Source: JAJDYQ01 sp965214035 (GTDB lineage: Bacteria; Pseudomonadota; Gammaproteobacteria; JAJDYQ01). From it: a stretch of 64,000 nt of DNA. The position numbers and the translations under genes were made by a program. The notes below the pieces were generated by a model. The model saw only the letters and a list, made by a program, of their open reading frames with translations. It was not told the origin of the DNA and made no database searches. Positions 16,852-25,556 of the stretch are shown in pieces (the stretch's first letter is position 1; every line of letters begins with the position of its first letter). The stretch covers positions 868,001 to 932,000 of the forward strand of contig OZ243932.1 in the NCBI GenBank assembly GCA_965214035.1, in the 5' to 3' direction.

Positions 16852-17646
16852 TTAAGCGGTCGCCCTGATTATATCCAGTAACTCTTGATGTACCTTGGGG
16901 GGACCACAGAGTACGTCACCGGTTTGCATGTAATCATGCTCGCCATTGAAATCAGTGATGATGCCTCCGGCTTCCTGAACCAGTAATGCACCTGCGGCGA
17001 TATCCCAGGCTTGCAGGTTGAATTCCCAGAATCCGTCAAAGCGCCCGGCTGCGGTATAAGCTAAATCCAGGGCAGCAGAGCCGGGTCGTCGTACACCGGA
17101 TGTTTTGGTAATGACTTCCTTCAGAATGGCCAGATAATGATCCAGATGATCATATTGATAATACGGAAAGCCGGTACCCAGAAGGGAGCCCTGTAATCTG
17201 GTGTTCGGGTTTATTCTGATTTTGCGGTTATTCAGTCTGGCACCGTCGCCCCGCATTGCAGTAAACAGCTCGTCACGTACCAGATCGTAGATGACACCTA
17301 CCTGTAGATGGCCTTCGGCTTTCATTCCAATGGAAATGGCAAACTGAGGGATGTCGTGTATGAAATTGGTGGTACCGTCAAGGGGATCAATGATCCAGGT
17401 CGGTTTGTTGTCATCATCGCCCGTATTGTGTTTACCGCTTTCTTCCGCATAAATGGCGTGATCAGGATAGGCTTCGGAGAGCGTGCCGATAATTTCCTGC
17501 TCGGATAGCTTATCAACCTCGGTAACAAAGTCGTTCGGATGCTTTTGATCGATCTGGATTGAATCCGTGCGGCCCATATAGCGTTTAATCAGGCCACTGG
17601 CATTTCTGGCAGCTCGAACAGCGGTATTCAGCATGGCGGTATTCAT
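16852..17646 (-). CDS. suhB: Inositol-1-monophosphatase family protein SuhB
   Basis: A 264-residue Mg-dependent phosphatase; in enterobacteria SuhB also acts in rRNA antitermination. Metal-binding motifs are YAEESGKH (Glu), WIIDPLDGTTNFIHDIP (Asp-Pro-Leu-Asp-Gly) and the C-terminal FWEFNLQAWDIAAGALLVQEAGG, of which WDIAAG holds the last Asp. The frame is open to 17706, but the ATG at 17646 (MNTAMLNTAVRAAR) aligns with the family start. It is divergent from trmJ across about 150 bp, the usual gammaproteobacterial arrangement. Confidence 0.95.
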   Translation of the reverse strand: MNTAMLNTAVRAARNASGLIKRYMGRTDSIQIDQKHPNDFVTEVDKLSEQEIIGTLSEAYPDHAIYAEESGKHNTGDDDNKPTWIIDPLDGTTNFIHDIPQFAISIGMKAEGHLQVGVIYDLVRDELFTAMRGDGARLNNRKIRINPNTRLQGSLLGTGFPYYQYDHLDHYLAILKEVITKTSGVRRPGSAALDLAYTAAGRFDGFWEFNLQAWDIAAGALLVQEAGGIITDFNGEHDYMQTGDVLCGPPKVHQELLDIIRATA

Positions 17647-17792
17647 GGTGCATGAACATACCGGAAACGGGGCGGAATGAAAATCTATCCAATGGCTTTT
17701 TCCCATTTTGAAGTGTTTATTTATGGAGCAGTATCGTTTGTTTGTAAACGTGATGTAAAATGCGGCTTTTGCTCCGTGCTGAGGCAGGAAAA

Positions 17793-18539
17793 TTGGATAT
17801 TGATCAAAACTTTCTTGGTCGTATTCGTATAGTACTTATCCGTACTACTGAGGCCGGTAATATTGGTTCGGCTGCACGTGCCATGAAGACCATGGGCCTT
17901 TCCCGGCTGGTATTGGTAGAGCCTGCTGAATTCCCAAGCGCCAAAGCAACAGCACGTGCTTCCGGGGCAGATGATGTGTTGGTGGATGCCATGATCGTTG
18001 AAAGCCTCGAACAGGCCCTGGAGGGCTGTGATCTGATTATGGGTACGAGTGCCCGTTTGCGTGATCTGCCCTGGCCATTGCTTGGCCCGCGTGAAGGTGC
18101 TCAAAAAGTCTGGGAGCATCGTCAAATGCAGGGTGATGTAGCGGTAGTCTTTGGTTGCGAAAACTCCGGTATGACGAATAAAGAGATGGACCATTGTCAC
18201 TTTCAAATCCATATTCCAGCGAATAGCCATTACAGCTCTCTCAATCTGGCTGCATCTGTGCAGATCATTGCTTATGAAATGCGTATGGTACAAATGCTGT
18301 CAGCAGGTGAAGTTGTTGAGCAGTCGGAAGAAATATTGGCCACCCGTGACGAGATGCAATATTTTTATGATCATTTTTTCAATATCATGCAGCAGGTTGG
18401 CTATTATCGACCACAACAACCCAAGTTGCTCAGACGCCGGGTTATGCGTCTGTTTAACCGCTCGATGATGACACATCCGGAGGTTCAGATTATGAGGGGG
18501 ATTCTGAGCATGATTGATAATAAGCTGAATGAAAACTAA
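17793..18539 (+). CDS. trmJ: tRNA (Cm32/Um32) 2'-O-methyltransferase TrmJ
   Basis: A SPOUT-class enzyme that methylates the ribose of position 32 in tRNA anticodon loops. Family blocks are RIRIVLIRTTEAGNIGSAAR, AMKTMGLSRLVLVEP, LIMGTSARLRDLPWP, VVFGCENSGMTNKEM and YSSLNLAASVQIIAYE, which forms the SAM-binding trefoil knot. The frame opens at ATG 17760, which lacks a ribosome site. The TTG at 17793, behind GAGG, gives an N-terminus matching known TrmJ and is preferred. It abuts cysE directly (stop TAA, then ATG). Confidence 0.93.
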   Translation: MDIDQNFLGRIRIVLIRTTEAGNIGSAARAMKTMGLSRLVLVEPAEFPSAKATARASGADDVLVDAMIVESLEQALEGCDLIMGTSARLRDLPWPLLGPREGAQKVWEHRQMQGDVAVVFGCENSGMTNKEMDHCHFQIHIPANSHYSSLNLAASVQIIAYEMRMVQMLSAGEVVEQSEEILATRDEMQYFYDHFFNIMQQVGYYRPQQPKLLRRRVMRLFNRSMMTHPEVQIMRGILSMIDNKLNEN

Positions 18540-19352
18540 ATGTATCCAATGTTTCGAGATCTAAGGGAAAGTATTCAAAGCGTTTTTGATCGTGACCCGG
18601 CGGCGAGAACGACATTTGAGGTTTTGACGGCCTATCCAGGCCTGCATGCAATTATATTGCATCGGCTGAATCACTGGCTATGGAACAATGGTTTGCGGTG
18701 GCTTGCTCGTATGTTGTCCTATTTTGCTCGTTGGTTCACGGGGGTCGAAATACACCCCGGTGCACAAATTGGCCGGCGTTTTTTCATCGACCATGGTATG
18801 GGTATTGTGATCGGAGAAACTACCATTATTGGTGATGATTGCACGCTTTATCATGGAGTCACTCTGGGAGGTATTTCCGGGTTTCCAGGAAAGCGTCACC
18901 CGACATTGGGGAACGATGTCGTGGTTGGGGCTGGTGCCAAAATACTTGGGCCGGTTGAAATTGGTAACAATAGCCGCATTGGTTCTAATGCGGTAGTTGT
19001 TAAGTCGGTGCCGGCAAGCGCAACAATCGTCGGCATTCCTGGGCGCATTGTCAGTTCGACTCCGGACGAAGTAAAGGCTCGTCGGGACGCTATGGCGAAA
19101 AAGATGGGATTTGATGCGTATGGCGCAACCCGGGACATGCAGGACCCGGTTATCAATTCTATAAATAAGATGATTGATCATATCCATATGCTTGACGAGC
19201 GGGTAACACAGATCGGCGATATTCTCAAGGAAACAGGTGCTACTGAAAACAGTACAATGCCACCTCTGAAGCCCTGCGAGCTTGCTTCACTCGATGATGC
19301 CGGTTCGCCAGAGAATAAAAAAAGTGATAAGGATCAAGACAGTCTGGCTTGA
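18540..19352 (+). CDS. cysE: Serine O-acetyltransferase CysE
   Basis: Catalyses acetylation of serine, the first step of cysteine synthesis. The 270 residues contain the alpha-helical N-terminal region and the left-handed beta-helix of hexapeptide repeats (GVEIHPGAQIGRRFFIDHG, IGETTIIGDDCTLYHGVTLG, HPTLGNDVVVGAGAKILG, IGSNAVVVKSVP). The catalytic His and Asp lie in IDHGMG. The C-terminal tail (about 60 residues) is longer and more acidic than in short plant-type enzymes. It directly follows trmJ, as in Pseudomonas-type suhB-trmJ-cysE-isc clusters, but iscR does not follow here. Confidence 0.96.
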   Translation: MYPMFRDLRESIQSVFDRDPAARTTFEVLTAYPGLHAIILHRLNHWLWNNGLRWLARMLSYFARWFTGVEIHPGAQIGRRFFIDHGMGIVIGETTIIGDDCTLYHGVTLGGISGFPGKRHPTLGNDVVVGAGAKILGPVEIGNNSRIGSNAVVVKSVPASATIVGIPGRIVSSTPDEVKARRDAMAKKMGFDAYGATRDMQDPVINSINKMIDHIHMLDERVTQIGDILKETGATENSTMPPLKPCELASLDDAGSPENKKSDKDQDSLA

Positions 19353-19662
19353 CTTGGACAGGCTTTGTTGCAGGGGTTGATTGTTTTGGGAATTATCCCG
19401 ATTCGTTGACAATTTATGATACAATGCGGATTGTAATGCTGCACGTGGAGGTGGCGTTGAGGTAAGACGGCCTGTGAAGCGTGAAATGGACCGGGACGTT
19501 GACTTTGTCAACAAATCGGGATAATTCCCATATCATGCCATTGCTGCCACGCTGGATGTGACTTGCAATATGGTAGAGTGACCACACTTTTGTCAGTATG
19601 GGAAGGCCCATGTTATCGATGGCAGATAGTGATGTTGCTCTGCACTTGGATGAGGAGTTTTT
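19353..19662. other. Noncoding gap where iscR-iscS-iscU are expected
   Basis: 310 bp between cysE and iscA with no reading frame resembling IscR, IscS or IscU. It contains the 23-bp inverted repeat described separately. The iscA ribosome site is probably GAGG in ATGAGGAGTTTTT just before 19663. Confidence 0.6.
19388..19529. repeat. 142-bp element with 23-bp terminal inverted repeats
   Basis: The left arm at 19388-19410 begins GGGAATTATCCCGATT. Its reverse complement recurs at 19507-19529 with a single mismatch. The arms enclose about 96 bp with no coding capacity. This is the form of a miniature inverted-repeat element, although a large hairpin regulator is possible. No obvious direct repeat was found at its edges. 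Confidence 0.6.
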
Positions 19663-19986
19663 ATGGCGATTATGATTACAAAGGCTGCTGCAAGCCGTAT
19701 CAAGGATACCCTGACCTCCAGAGGTAGAGGTATTGGTCTCCGCATTGGTGTGAAAACATCTGGATGTTCGGGATATATGTACACGATTGATTACGCCGAT
19801 GAAGCTACAGATACTGATCAGGTATTTGAGGCGCATGGCGCAATAGTTGTCATTGACGATGAATATATGTCTTTTCTTGATGGTACCGAGGTTGACTACG
19901 GCCGCGAAGGTCTAAACGAGGCATTTAAGTTCAGCAACCCGAATGCCAAGGCGGAGTGTGGTTGCGGTGAAAGCTTTGTCGTTTAG
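19663..19986 (+). CDS. iscA: Iron-sulfur assembly A-type carrier (IscA-like)
   Basis: A 107-residue A-type scaffold/carrier that holds Fe or Fe-S clusters for transfer to apo-proteins. The three conserved Cys are visible: one in VKTSGCSGYMYTIDYAD and two in AECGCGESF at the C-terminus. The length is typical. It keeps the chromosomal position of iscA between cysE and ndk, but iscRSU upstream and hscBA-fdx downstream are missing. It may therefore serve a SUF or other assembly system located elsewhere. Confidence 0.93.
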   Translation: MAIMITKAAASRIKDTLTSRGRGIGLRIGVKTSGCSGYMYTIDYADEATDTDQVFEAHGAIVVIDDEYMSFLDGTEVDYGREGLNEAFKFSNPNAKAECGCGESFVV

Positions 19987-20224
19987 ACAAACCCTCGTCT
20001 TTTTTCCTCCAAATATCGATTTTCAGAGCGATACTGTTTTATCGTAAGCGTTTGCCTTGTGTCGCACCCGGCGGGCTGTATTGTCCGGTCAGCCGTGAGT
20101 ATGTTGCCTGATACCCCTCTTTAATTGCCTGAGCTTTCAGGCGCCTGTACAATACAGCTTTTCATGCAATCCGTCTGACTGAGCGGCTTTTGTAATATTA
20201 CCCTAATATATCTTGGAGTTTCCC

Positions 20225-20656
20225 ATGGCGTTAGAGCGTACTTTTTCCATTATTAAGCCTGATGCGGTTGCCAGAAACATTATTGGGCAGATTTATTCCC
20301 GTTTTGAGAGCGGAGGGCTGCGTATCGTTGCATCCAAAATGCTTCATTTGACACGTGAGCAGGCTGAAAATTTCTATGCTGTTCATAGGGAGCGTCCTTT
20401 CTTTAAGGATTTGATTGAGTTTATGACTTCAGGGCCGGTTATGGTACAGGTGTTGGAAGGCGAGAATGCAATCAGGAAAAATCGTGAGCTGATGGGAGCA
20501 ACCAATCCTCAGGAGGCTGAACCCGGCACTATTCGGGCTGATTTTGCCTCAACCGTTGATGAAAACGCGGTCCATGGTTCCGATGCCCCTGAGACGGCGA
20601 TAGAAGAAATCAGGTTTTTTTTCGGTGAAGACGGTATTTGTGAACGTACCCGATAA
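20225..20656 (+). CDS. ndk: Nucleoside diphosphate kinase
   Basis: Transfers the gamma phosphate between NTPs and NDPs through a phosphohistidine. It has 143 residues from ATG 20225, chosen over an in-frame upstream ATG because the ribosome site TTGGAG lies just before it and MALERTFSIIKPDAV is the family start. Landmarks are RERPFFKDLIEFMTSGPV, the GATNPQEAEPGTIRADF block and the catalytic His in ENAVHGSDAPE. It precedes rlmN by 12 bp. Confidence 0.97.
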   Translation: MALERTFSIIKPDAVARNIIGQIYSRFESGGLRIVASKMLHLTREQAENFYAVHRERPFFKDLIEFMTSGPVMVQVLEGENAIRKNRELMGATNPQEAEPGTIRADFASTVDENAVHGSDAPETAIEEIRFFFGEDGICERTR

Positions 20657-20668
20657 CTGCAAAGAGTA

Positions 20669-21778
20669 ATGACCGAAAAAACCAATCTACTGAACCTTGA
20701 CCGGGAGGCATTGGCGGCATTTTTTACCCGCCATGGCGAGAAACGCTTTCGTGCTGACCAGATCAGTCGGTGGATTCATCAGTTTGGAGTAACTGATTTC
20801 GACAAAATGACGAATATCAGCAAGTCCCTTCGCAGCTGGCTCAGGGAACATGCGGAAATCGCATTTCCTGAAATGATCAGTAATACACTCTCGAAAGACG
20901 GCACACGTAAGTGGTTGTTTCGCCTCTATGATGGTAATGTTATTGAAACGGTATTTATCCCCGCGAGTAGTCGCGGTACGCTTTGCCTCTCTTCTCAGGC
21001 TGGTTGCATCCTTGATTGTACATTTTGTGCGACAGCACAGCAGGGTTTTAACCGTAACTTGACAACGGCTGAGATTGTTGCTCAGCTCTGGATGGCAAAC
21101 TATTTTTTGTCCGGCTTCGTTCGCAACGATAGAGCTATCAGTAATGTTGTTATGATGGGCATGGGGGAACCGCTTTATAACTATCGTAATGTATTATCGG
21201 CACTCAGGGTTTTTATGGATGATTTTGCTTATGGTCTGTCGAGTCGTCGTGTTACACTGAGCACTGCCGGTGTTGTACCTCATATTCTCAAACTGGTGGA
21301 TGACTGTGATGTCAACCTTGCCATTTCCCTGCACGCACCGAACGATGAGCTGAGAGATAAGCTGGTCCCGCTTAATCGGAGGTTTCCGATTAATGAGTTG
21401 CTCGCAGCATGTAAAAAATACGCTGACTCAGGTTCTCGCCGTGAAGTTACTATGGAATATGTTATGCTTGAAGGCATGAACGATCAGCTTCAACATGCGC
21501 AGAAATTAATCAAGATACTGAGGGGTTTGCCTGCAAAAATCAATTTAATTCCGTTCAATACCTTCAAGAATACTTCTTATCGCTGCTCGGATAACCATAC
21601 CATTCACCGATTCAGAGATATTTTGCAGGCATCTGGACGGGTGGTCACCATACGTCAGGCCCGCGGACAGGATATTGATGCCGCCTGCGGTCAATTGGCC
21701 GGCAAGATTCAGAATCGCTTAACACGATCTGCCATGCGGGCCACCCCTATGGATAAAATTCAGGTCGCTGCATCATGA
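20669..21778 (+). CDS. rlmN: Dual-specificity rRNA/tRNA m2A methyltransferase RlmN
   Basis: A radical SAM enzyme that methylates C2 of A2503 in 23S rRNA and A37 in some tRNAs. It is 369 residues long. The cluster motif CX3CX2C is at C113, C117, C120 (CILDCTFC). Other landmarks are FIPASSRGTLCLSSQAGC, VVMMGMGEPLYNY, VNLAISLHAPND and the C-terminal TIRQARGQDIDAACGQL, which carries the second catalytic Cys. The stop overlaps the start of pilW in ATGA. Confidence 0.97.
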   Translation: MTEKTNLLNLDREALAAFFTRHGEKRFRADQISRWIHQFGVTDFDKMTNISKSLRSWLREHAEIAFPEMISNTLSKDGTRKWLFRLYDGNVIETVFIPASSRGTLCLSSQAGCILDCTFCATAQQGFNRNLTTAEIVAQLWMANYFLSGFVRNDRAISNVVMMGMGEPLYNYRNVLSALRVFMDDFAYGLSSRRVTLSTAGVVPHILKLVDDCDVNLAISLHAPNDELRDKLVPLNRRFPINELLAACKKYADSGSRREVTMEYVMLEGMNDQLQHAQKLIKILRGLPAKINLIPFNTFKNTSYRCSDNHTIHRFRDILQASGRVVTIRQARGQDIDAACGQLAGKIQNRLTRSAMRATPMDKIQVAAS

Positions 21779-22563
21779 GATGCCCACCTGTTGTTCTGTT
21801 TTTAATCTTGCTGATGACCGCAACAGGTTGTCAGGTTGGGGGGCAATCTTCAGAATCCAGGTTTGCCAATGAACAACCCTTGGAGAGTTATATTGATTCT
21901 CCTGCTTACAAAAATGTTCAGCTGGGTATTGAGTATATGAACAGAGGGGATCTGGGAGTGGCCCTGGAAAAATTGAGGAAGGCCCTGGTACAAAGTTCTG
22001 AGTTTGCGCTTGCACATAATACAATCGCGGCGCTCTATGAAAAAATGGGCGAGAGTGAACTGGCTAAACAGCACTATGAGCGTTCCATTAGACTGGACTC
22101 AAATGATCCCAAGCTGCGGAATAACTATGGGCAATTCCTGTGCCAGCATGGTAATGAGCTGGAAGGCATCAGGCAACTTGATATCGCAGCTAAAAATCCG
22201 CTCTATAAAGCACCCTATCTGCCATTGACTAATGCTGGTCGATGTGCATTATGGATTGACCAAGGCACTATGGCGGAAGATTATTTCCTTCAGGCACTGG
22301 AAAAGAATCCGAAATGGGTTCCTGCGCTGTCCGGCATGATTCAAGTCAGCCTGAATCAATCTAAATATCTGCAAGGTAAGGATTATATACAGCGCTATAT
22401 AGCCCTTGCTAAACATAGTGCGGCTACCTTGTGGGCCGGATACCAGATCGAAAAAAATATGGGTGATAAAGAAGCTTCTGCCAACTATGCAGTGCGGCTC
22501 AAATCACGCTTTCCCAACTCGAAAGAAGCCAGGTTGCTGCTTAGAGATATAGCCCCCAAATGA
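21775..22563 (+). CDS. pilW: Type IV pilus biogenesis/stability lipoprotein PilW (PilF)
   Basis: A 262-residue TPR lipoprotein that in type IV pilus systems pilots secretin assembly in the outer membrane. The signal ends in the lipobox TATGC (Cys about residue 19). Successive TPR motifs follow: YMNRGDLGVALEKLRKAL, AHNTIAALYEKMGESELAKQ, LRNNYGQFLCQHGNELEGI. Its position between rlmN and rodZ is the standard gammaproteobacterial one. It overlaps both neighbours by 4 bp, so the block is translationally coupled. Confidence 0.92.
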   Translation: MRCPPVVLFLILLMTATGCQVGGQSSESRFANEQPLESYIDSPAYKNVQLGIEYMNRGDLGVALEKLRKALVQSSEFALAHNTIAALYEKMGESELAKQHYERSIRLDSNDPKLRNNYGQFLCQHGNELEGIRQLDIAAKNPLYKAPYLPLTNAGRCALWIDQGTMAEDYFLQALEKNPKWVPALSGMIQVSLNQSKYLQGKDYIQRYIALAKHSAATLWAGYQIEKNMGDKEASANYAVRLKSRFPNSKEARLLLRDIAPK

Positions 22564-23540
22564 GCGCTGAAACGGATAATGAACAGACCGTCGGAGAGCA
22601 TGAAACTGGCTTACCCGGCCTTGAATTAAAAAAAGTACGGGAGCTGAGAGGGCTTAAGGTCGAAGATATTGCTGGCCGCCTGAATCTTGAGGTGCGTGTA
22701 ATAATGGCCCTGGAGTCGAATGATTATTCCGATTTACCGGAACCGGCCTATATCAGGGGCTATATTTTATCCTATGCAAAGCTGCTGGATGTTCCCCGGT
22801 CTATATTGGAACCATTTGACCAACGCTTTGATCTGAGTTCTCCTCTCCGATCAACTAATACGGCATCATCCGATTCATATGGTGAGGATGGCTGGATTAA
22901 ATATATCAGTAGCGGATTCTTCGTTTTTTTGGTGATCATTGTTGGTTTATGGCTTGTTGAAAACTCCTTTCATCTGATAGACCGGATAGTACCGTTTCAA
23001 CAGGAGCAATCCGAAAAAGTATCGGCAAGCCTGAAAAAGGATAATGTGGCAGCTCAAGTCATAGATCGCAATGCCGTGACGGAAACAGTGGCCAAGAATT
23101 CGGAAGAACCGATAGCTGTTTCACAGAGCGATGCTGTAGATGCGTCGGAGATCTTGCTGGTTGATGATTCCATTGCAACGGTCAGTGATGCTCAGCAGGA
23201 TATTTCGGTTCAGGAACCTGATTTCAGCTTGTCCAGAATCGATGATTTGGCAGCCCGTACAGGCCAATCGGAGTCCATCGGGGATACGGCGGCAACCACG
23301 GCTGATGTAGTGCTGGTATTCAAGGGTGATAGCTGGGCTAAGGTGGATGATGCCGATGGTGAACTGAGTGCCGGTACTTTTGACAATGGCCATCGTATTG
23401 AACTGAATGGCTCTCCTCCGATTGAGATTGTCTTGGGCAAGCCAGAAAATGTGGAACTGATGTATAAAGGCAAGCCTGTGGACTTGACCTCTTATCATAA
23501 TAAAGTGGCCCGGCTGACTCTGGGTGATCAAGTTGAGTAG
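22560..23540 (+). CDS. rodZ: RodZ-like cytoskeletal membrane protein
   Basis: A 326-residue bitopic protein. The cytoplasmic N-terminus is a Cro/C1-type HTH (LKKVRELRGLKVEDIAGRLN, YIRGYILSYAKLLDVP) used by RodZ to bind MreB. A transmembrane segment follows at about residues 118-138 (FFVFLVIIVGLWLVENSF), then a low-complexity acidic periplasmic linker. The C-terminal DUF4115 domain is also present (VVLVFKGDSWAKVDDADG, GSPPIEIVLGKPENVELMYK). It sits in the normal slot between pilW and hisS, but ispG, usually between rodZ and hisS, is absent. Confidence 0.9.
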   Translation: MSAETDNEQTVGEHETGLPGLELKKVRELRGLKVEDIAGRLNLEVRVIMALESNDYSDLPEPAYIRGYILSYAKLLDVPRSILEPFDQRFDLSSPLRSTNTASSDSYGEDGWIKYISSGFFVFLVIIVGLWLVENSFHLIDRIVPFQQEQSEKVSASLKKDNVAAQVIDRNAVTETVAKNSEEPIAVSQSDAVDASEILLVDDSIATVSDAQQDISVQEPDFSLSRIDDLAARTGQSESIGDTAATTADVVLVFKGDSWAKVDDADGELSAGTFDNGHRIELNGSPPIEIVLGKPENVELMYKGKPVDLTSYHNKVARLTLGDQVE

Positions 23541-23602
23541 TGCCGGTCATACCAGCCTCTGGCTTAATATTGTTTTAATGTACTAATATTCAGGATTATT
23601 TT

Positions 23603-24889
23603 TTGGCAGTTCCTTTGTTACAGGCTATCAGGGGTATGAATGATGTTTTGCCCACTGACTCGAATATCTGGCGGTATGTAGAGAAATCATTGACTGATAT
23701 TTTATTCGCCTATGGCTATCAGGAGATTCGCACCCCTGTAGTTGAAAAAACAGCGTTGTTTAGACGCTCTATCGGAGAAGTGACCGATATTGTTGAGAAA
23801 GAAATGTACACTTTTGATGACCGTAATGGCGACAGTCTGGCTTTGCGTCCTGAGGGCACGGCCAGTTGTGTGCGTGCAGCGTTGCAAAGTGGTTTAATCA
23901 ATCAAGGTATTCAGCGTCTTTGGTATGCAGGACCTATGTTTCGGCATGAAAGGCCACAAAAAGGGCGTTATCGCCAGTTTCATCAGGTTGGGGCCGAGGT
24001 CTTTGGATTGAGGGGGCCGGATATCGATGCTGAAATGATCATGATGACGAATCGCTTTTGGCAGAAGCTCGGTATTGAGGATGTTCGTTTGCATGTCAAT
24101 TCTCTGGGTAACCTTGAGTCCAGAACCAGATATCGCGAAGCACTGATGGCCTATCTTGAGGGGCATATCGAAAAACTGGATACTGACAGCAGGCAGCGGC
24201 TCCACAAGAACCCTCTGAGGGTGCTGGATAGCAAGAATCCTGATATGCAGGCCATTGTGAGTGATGCTCCACATCTTACCGAATATCTGGATGAACCTTC
24301 ACGGCAACATTTTCAGGGTCTATGTGACCGACTGGATATGGCAGGAGTTTCATATGTGTCGGATGATAAGCTGGTGAGAGGGCTGGACTATTACTCCGAT
24401 ACGGTATTTGAATGGATTACCGATAGTTTGGGCACTCAGGGAGCAGTTTGCGCAGGAGGGCGTTACGATGGGTTGGTTAGCCAGCTCGGTGGAAGGCAGG
24501 TGCCGGCTGCAGGATTTGCTTTGGGCATTGAGAGATTGGTCGAAATATTGTCAGATAGACAAATAGGACAACGCCCGCATGTTTATTTTGTTGGTGTCGG
24601 TGATATTGTCCAGATGACCTTGCATCAGATATCTGAAAAATTACGTGACGATATCCCAGGACTTGGTATGATTGTAAACTGTGGCGGTGGAAGTTTCAAA
24701 AGCCAATTTAGACGAGCCGATAAGTCCGGTGCGGTGATTGCTCTGGTACTTGGAGAACAGGAGCTGCATGATCAGAGCATCGTGATTAAGTTTCTTCGAA
24801 CAGACGCCCGGCAAGAAGTGGTTTCATATACTCAGCTCGCCGGACGAATAACCGAAATTTTGAATATTAACAAACAGCAGGTTGAGTGA
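23603..24889 (+). CDS. hisS: Histidine-tRNA ligase
   Basis: Charges tRNA-His. It has 428 residues and starts at TTG 23603 with AGGA seven bases upstream, giving MAVPLLQAIRGMNDVLP. Class II motifs are YQEIRTPVVEKTALF (motif 1 region), FRHERPQKGRYRQFHQVGAEVFG (motif 2), the His-specific LVRGLDYYSDTVFEW and AGGRYDGLVSQLGG, and GFALGIERLVEIL (motif 3). The anticodon-binding domain is C-terminal. The gene slightly overlaps or abuts yfgM. Confidence 0.97.
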   Translation: MAVPLLQAIRGMNDVLPTDSNIWRYVEKSLTDILFAYGYQEIRTPVVEKTALFRRSIGEVTDIVEKEMYTFDDRNGDSLALRPEGTASCVRAALQSGLINQGIQRLWYAGPMFRHERPQKGRYRQFHQVGAEVFGLRGPDIDAEMIMMTNRFWQKLGIEDVRLHVNSLGNLESRTRYREALMAYLEGHIEKLDTDSRQRLHKNPLRVLDSKNPDMQAIVSDAPHLTEYLDEPSRQHFQGLCDRLDMAGVSYVSDDKLVRGLDYYSDTVFEWITDSLGTQGAVCAGGRYDGLVSQLGGRQVPAAGFALGIERLVEILSDRQIGQRPHVYFVGVGDIVQMTLHQISEKLRDDIPGLGMIVNCGGGSFKSQFRRADKSGAVIALVLGEQELHDQSIVIKFLRTDARQEVVSYTQLAGRITEILNINKQQVE

Positions 24890-24890
24890 T

Positions 24891-25556
24891 ATGGGTAATA
24901 TGGATACAGAAAAGGAACAGTTAGCTCAGATTAAAAGATGGGTACATGAAAATGGATTATCCATTGTGATCGGTATTATCGTGGGCCTTGGAGGGGTATA
25001 TGGCTGGAAAGCATGGCAGCAGCACCGTATAGCCGACTCTCAGAAAATCTCCGGAAATCTGTATGGAATCATTAGAGCTCTTGATGGAACCAGACCGGAT
25101 GCGGCGGAAGCAGCAGCGAAATCTTTGCTATCCGGCATGAGCGATGATTTATACACTGATATGACAAGGTTATTACTGGCCCGTTCATACGTTGAACAGG
25201 GAGAGCTGCAAAATGCTGTTCAGCCTCTCATGAAAATAATTGAGCGTGGTGAGGCATCCACTCTCGAACCGGTGGCCAGAATTCGTCTGGCAAGAGTTTA
25301 TATTGAAGCATCGAAATTTGATGAGGCCAAGGCATTGCTGACTGAACCGCCTCCGACGGCATATGCTGCTTTATATGAAGAAGTCCGCGGTGATATTCAT
25401 CACGCACAGGGCAATATTCAGCGTGCGGGAGAGCTTTACTTAAAGGCAGAGCGGCTTATTGACGGTGGTGTAAATGCTGAGATTCTACGGATGAAGATTG
25501 ATGGTCTGTCCCTGCATTCTGAGCGTGTCGCTCAGGCCGATACGACAGCGGAGTAA
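24891..25556 (+). CDS. yfgM: YfgM-family ancillary SecYEG translocon protein
   Basis: About 221 residues. The frame can start at TTG 24882, ATG 24891 or ATG 24900; 24891 is taken. One transmembrane segment (LSIVIGIIVGLGGVYGWKAW) near residue 25 is followed by a periplasmic TPR domain (LLARSYVEQGELQNAVQPL, ARVYIEASKFDEAKALL, DIHHAQGNIQRAGELYLKA). YfgM associates with SecYEG and PpiD and helps periplasmic chaperone networks. It lies in the usual hisS-yfgM-bamB-der order, overlapping bamB by one base. Confidence 0.9.
   Translation: MGNMDTEKEQLAQIKRWVHENGLSIVIGIIVGLGGVYGWKAWQQHRIADSQKISGNLYGIIRALDGTRPDAAEAAAKSLLSGMSDDLYTDMTRLLLARSYVEQGELQNAVQPLMKIIERGEASTLEPVARIRLARVYIEASKFDEAKALLTEPPPTAYAALYEEVRGDIHHAQGNIQRAGELYLKAERLIDGGVNAEILRMKIDGLSLHSERVAQADTTAE

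Noticed and set aside
19406..19425. Promoter TTGACA...TACAAT in the 142-bp element
   Set aside because: Spacing between the two boxes is only 8 bp, too short for a sigma-70 promoter.
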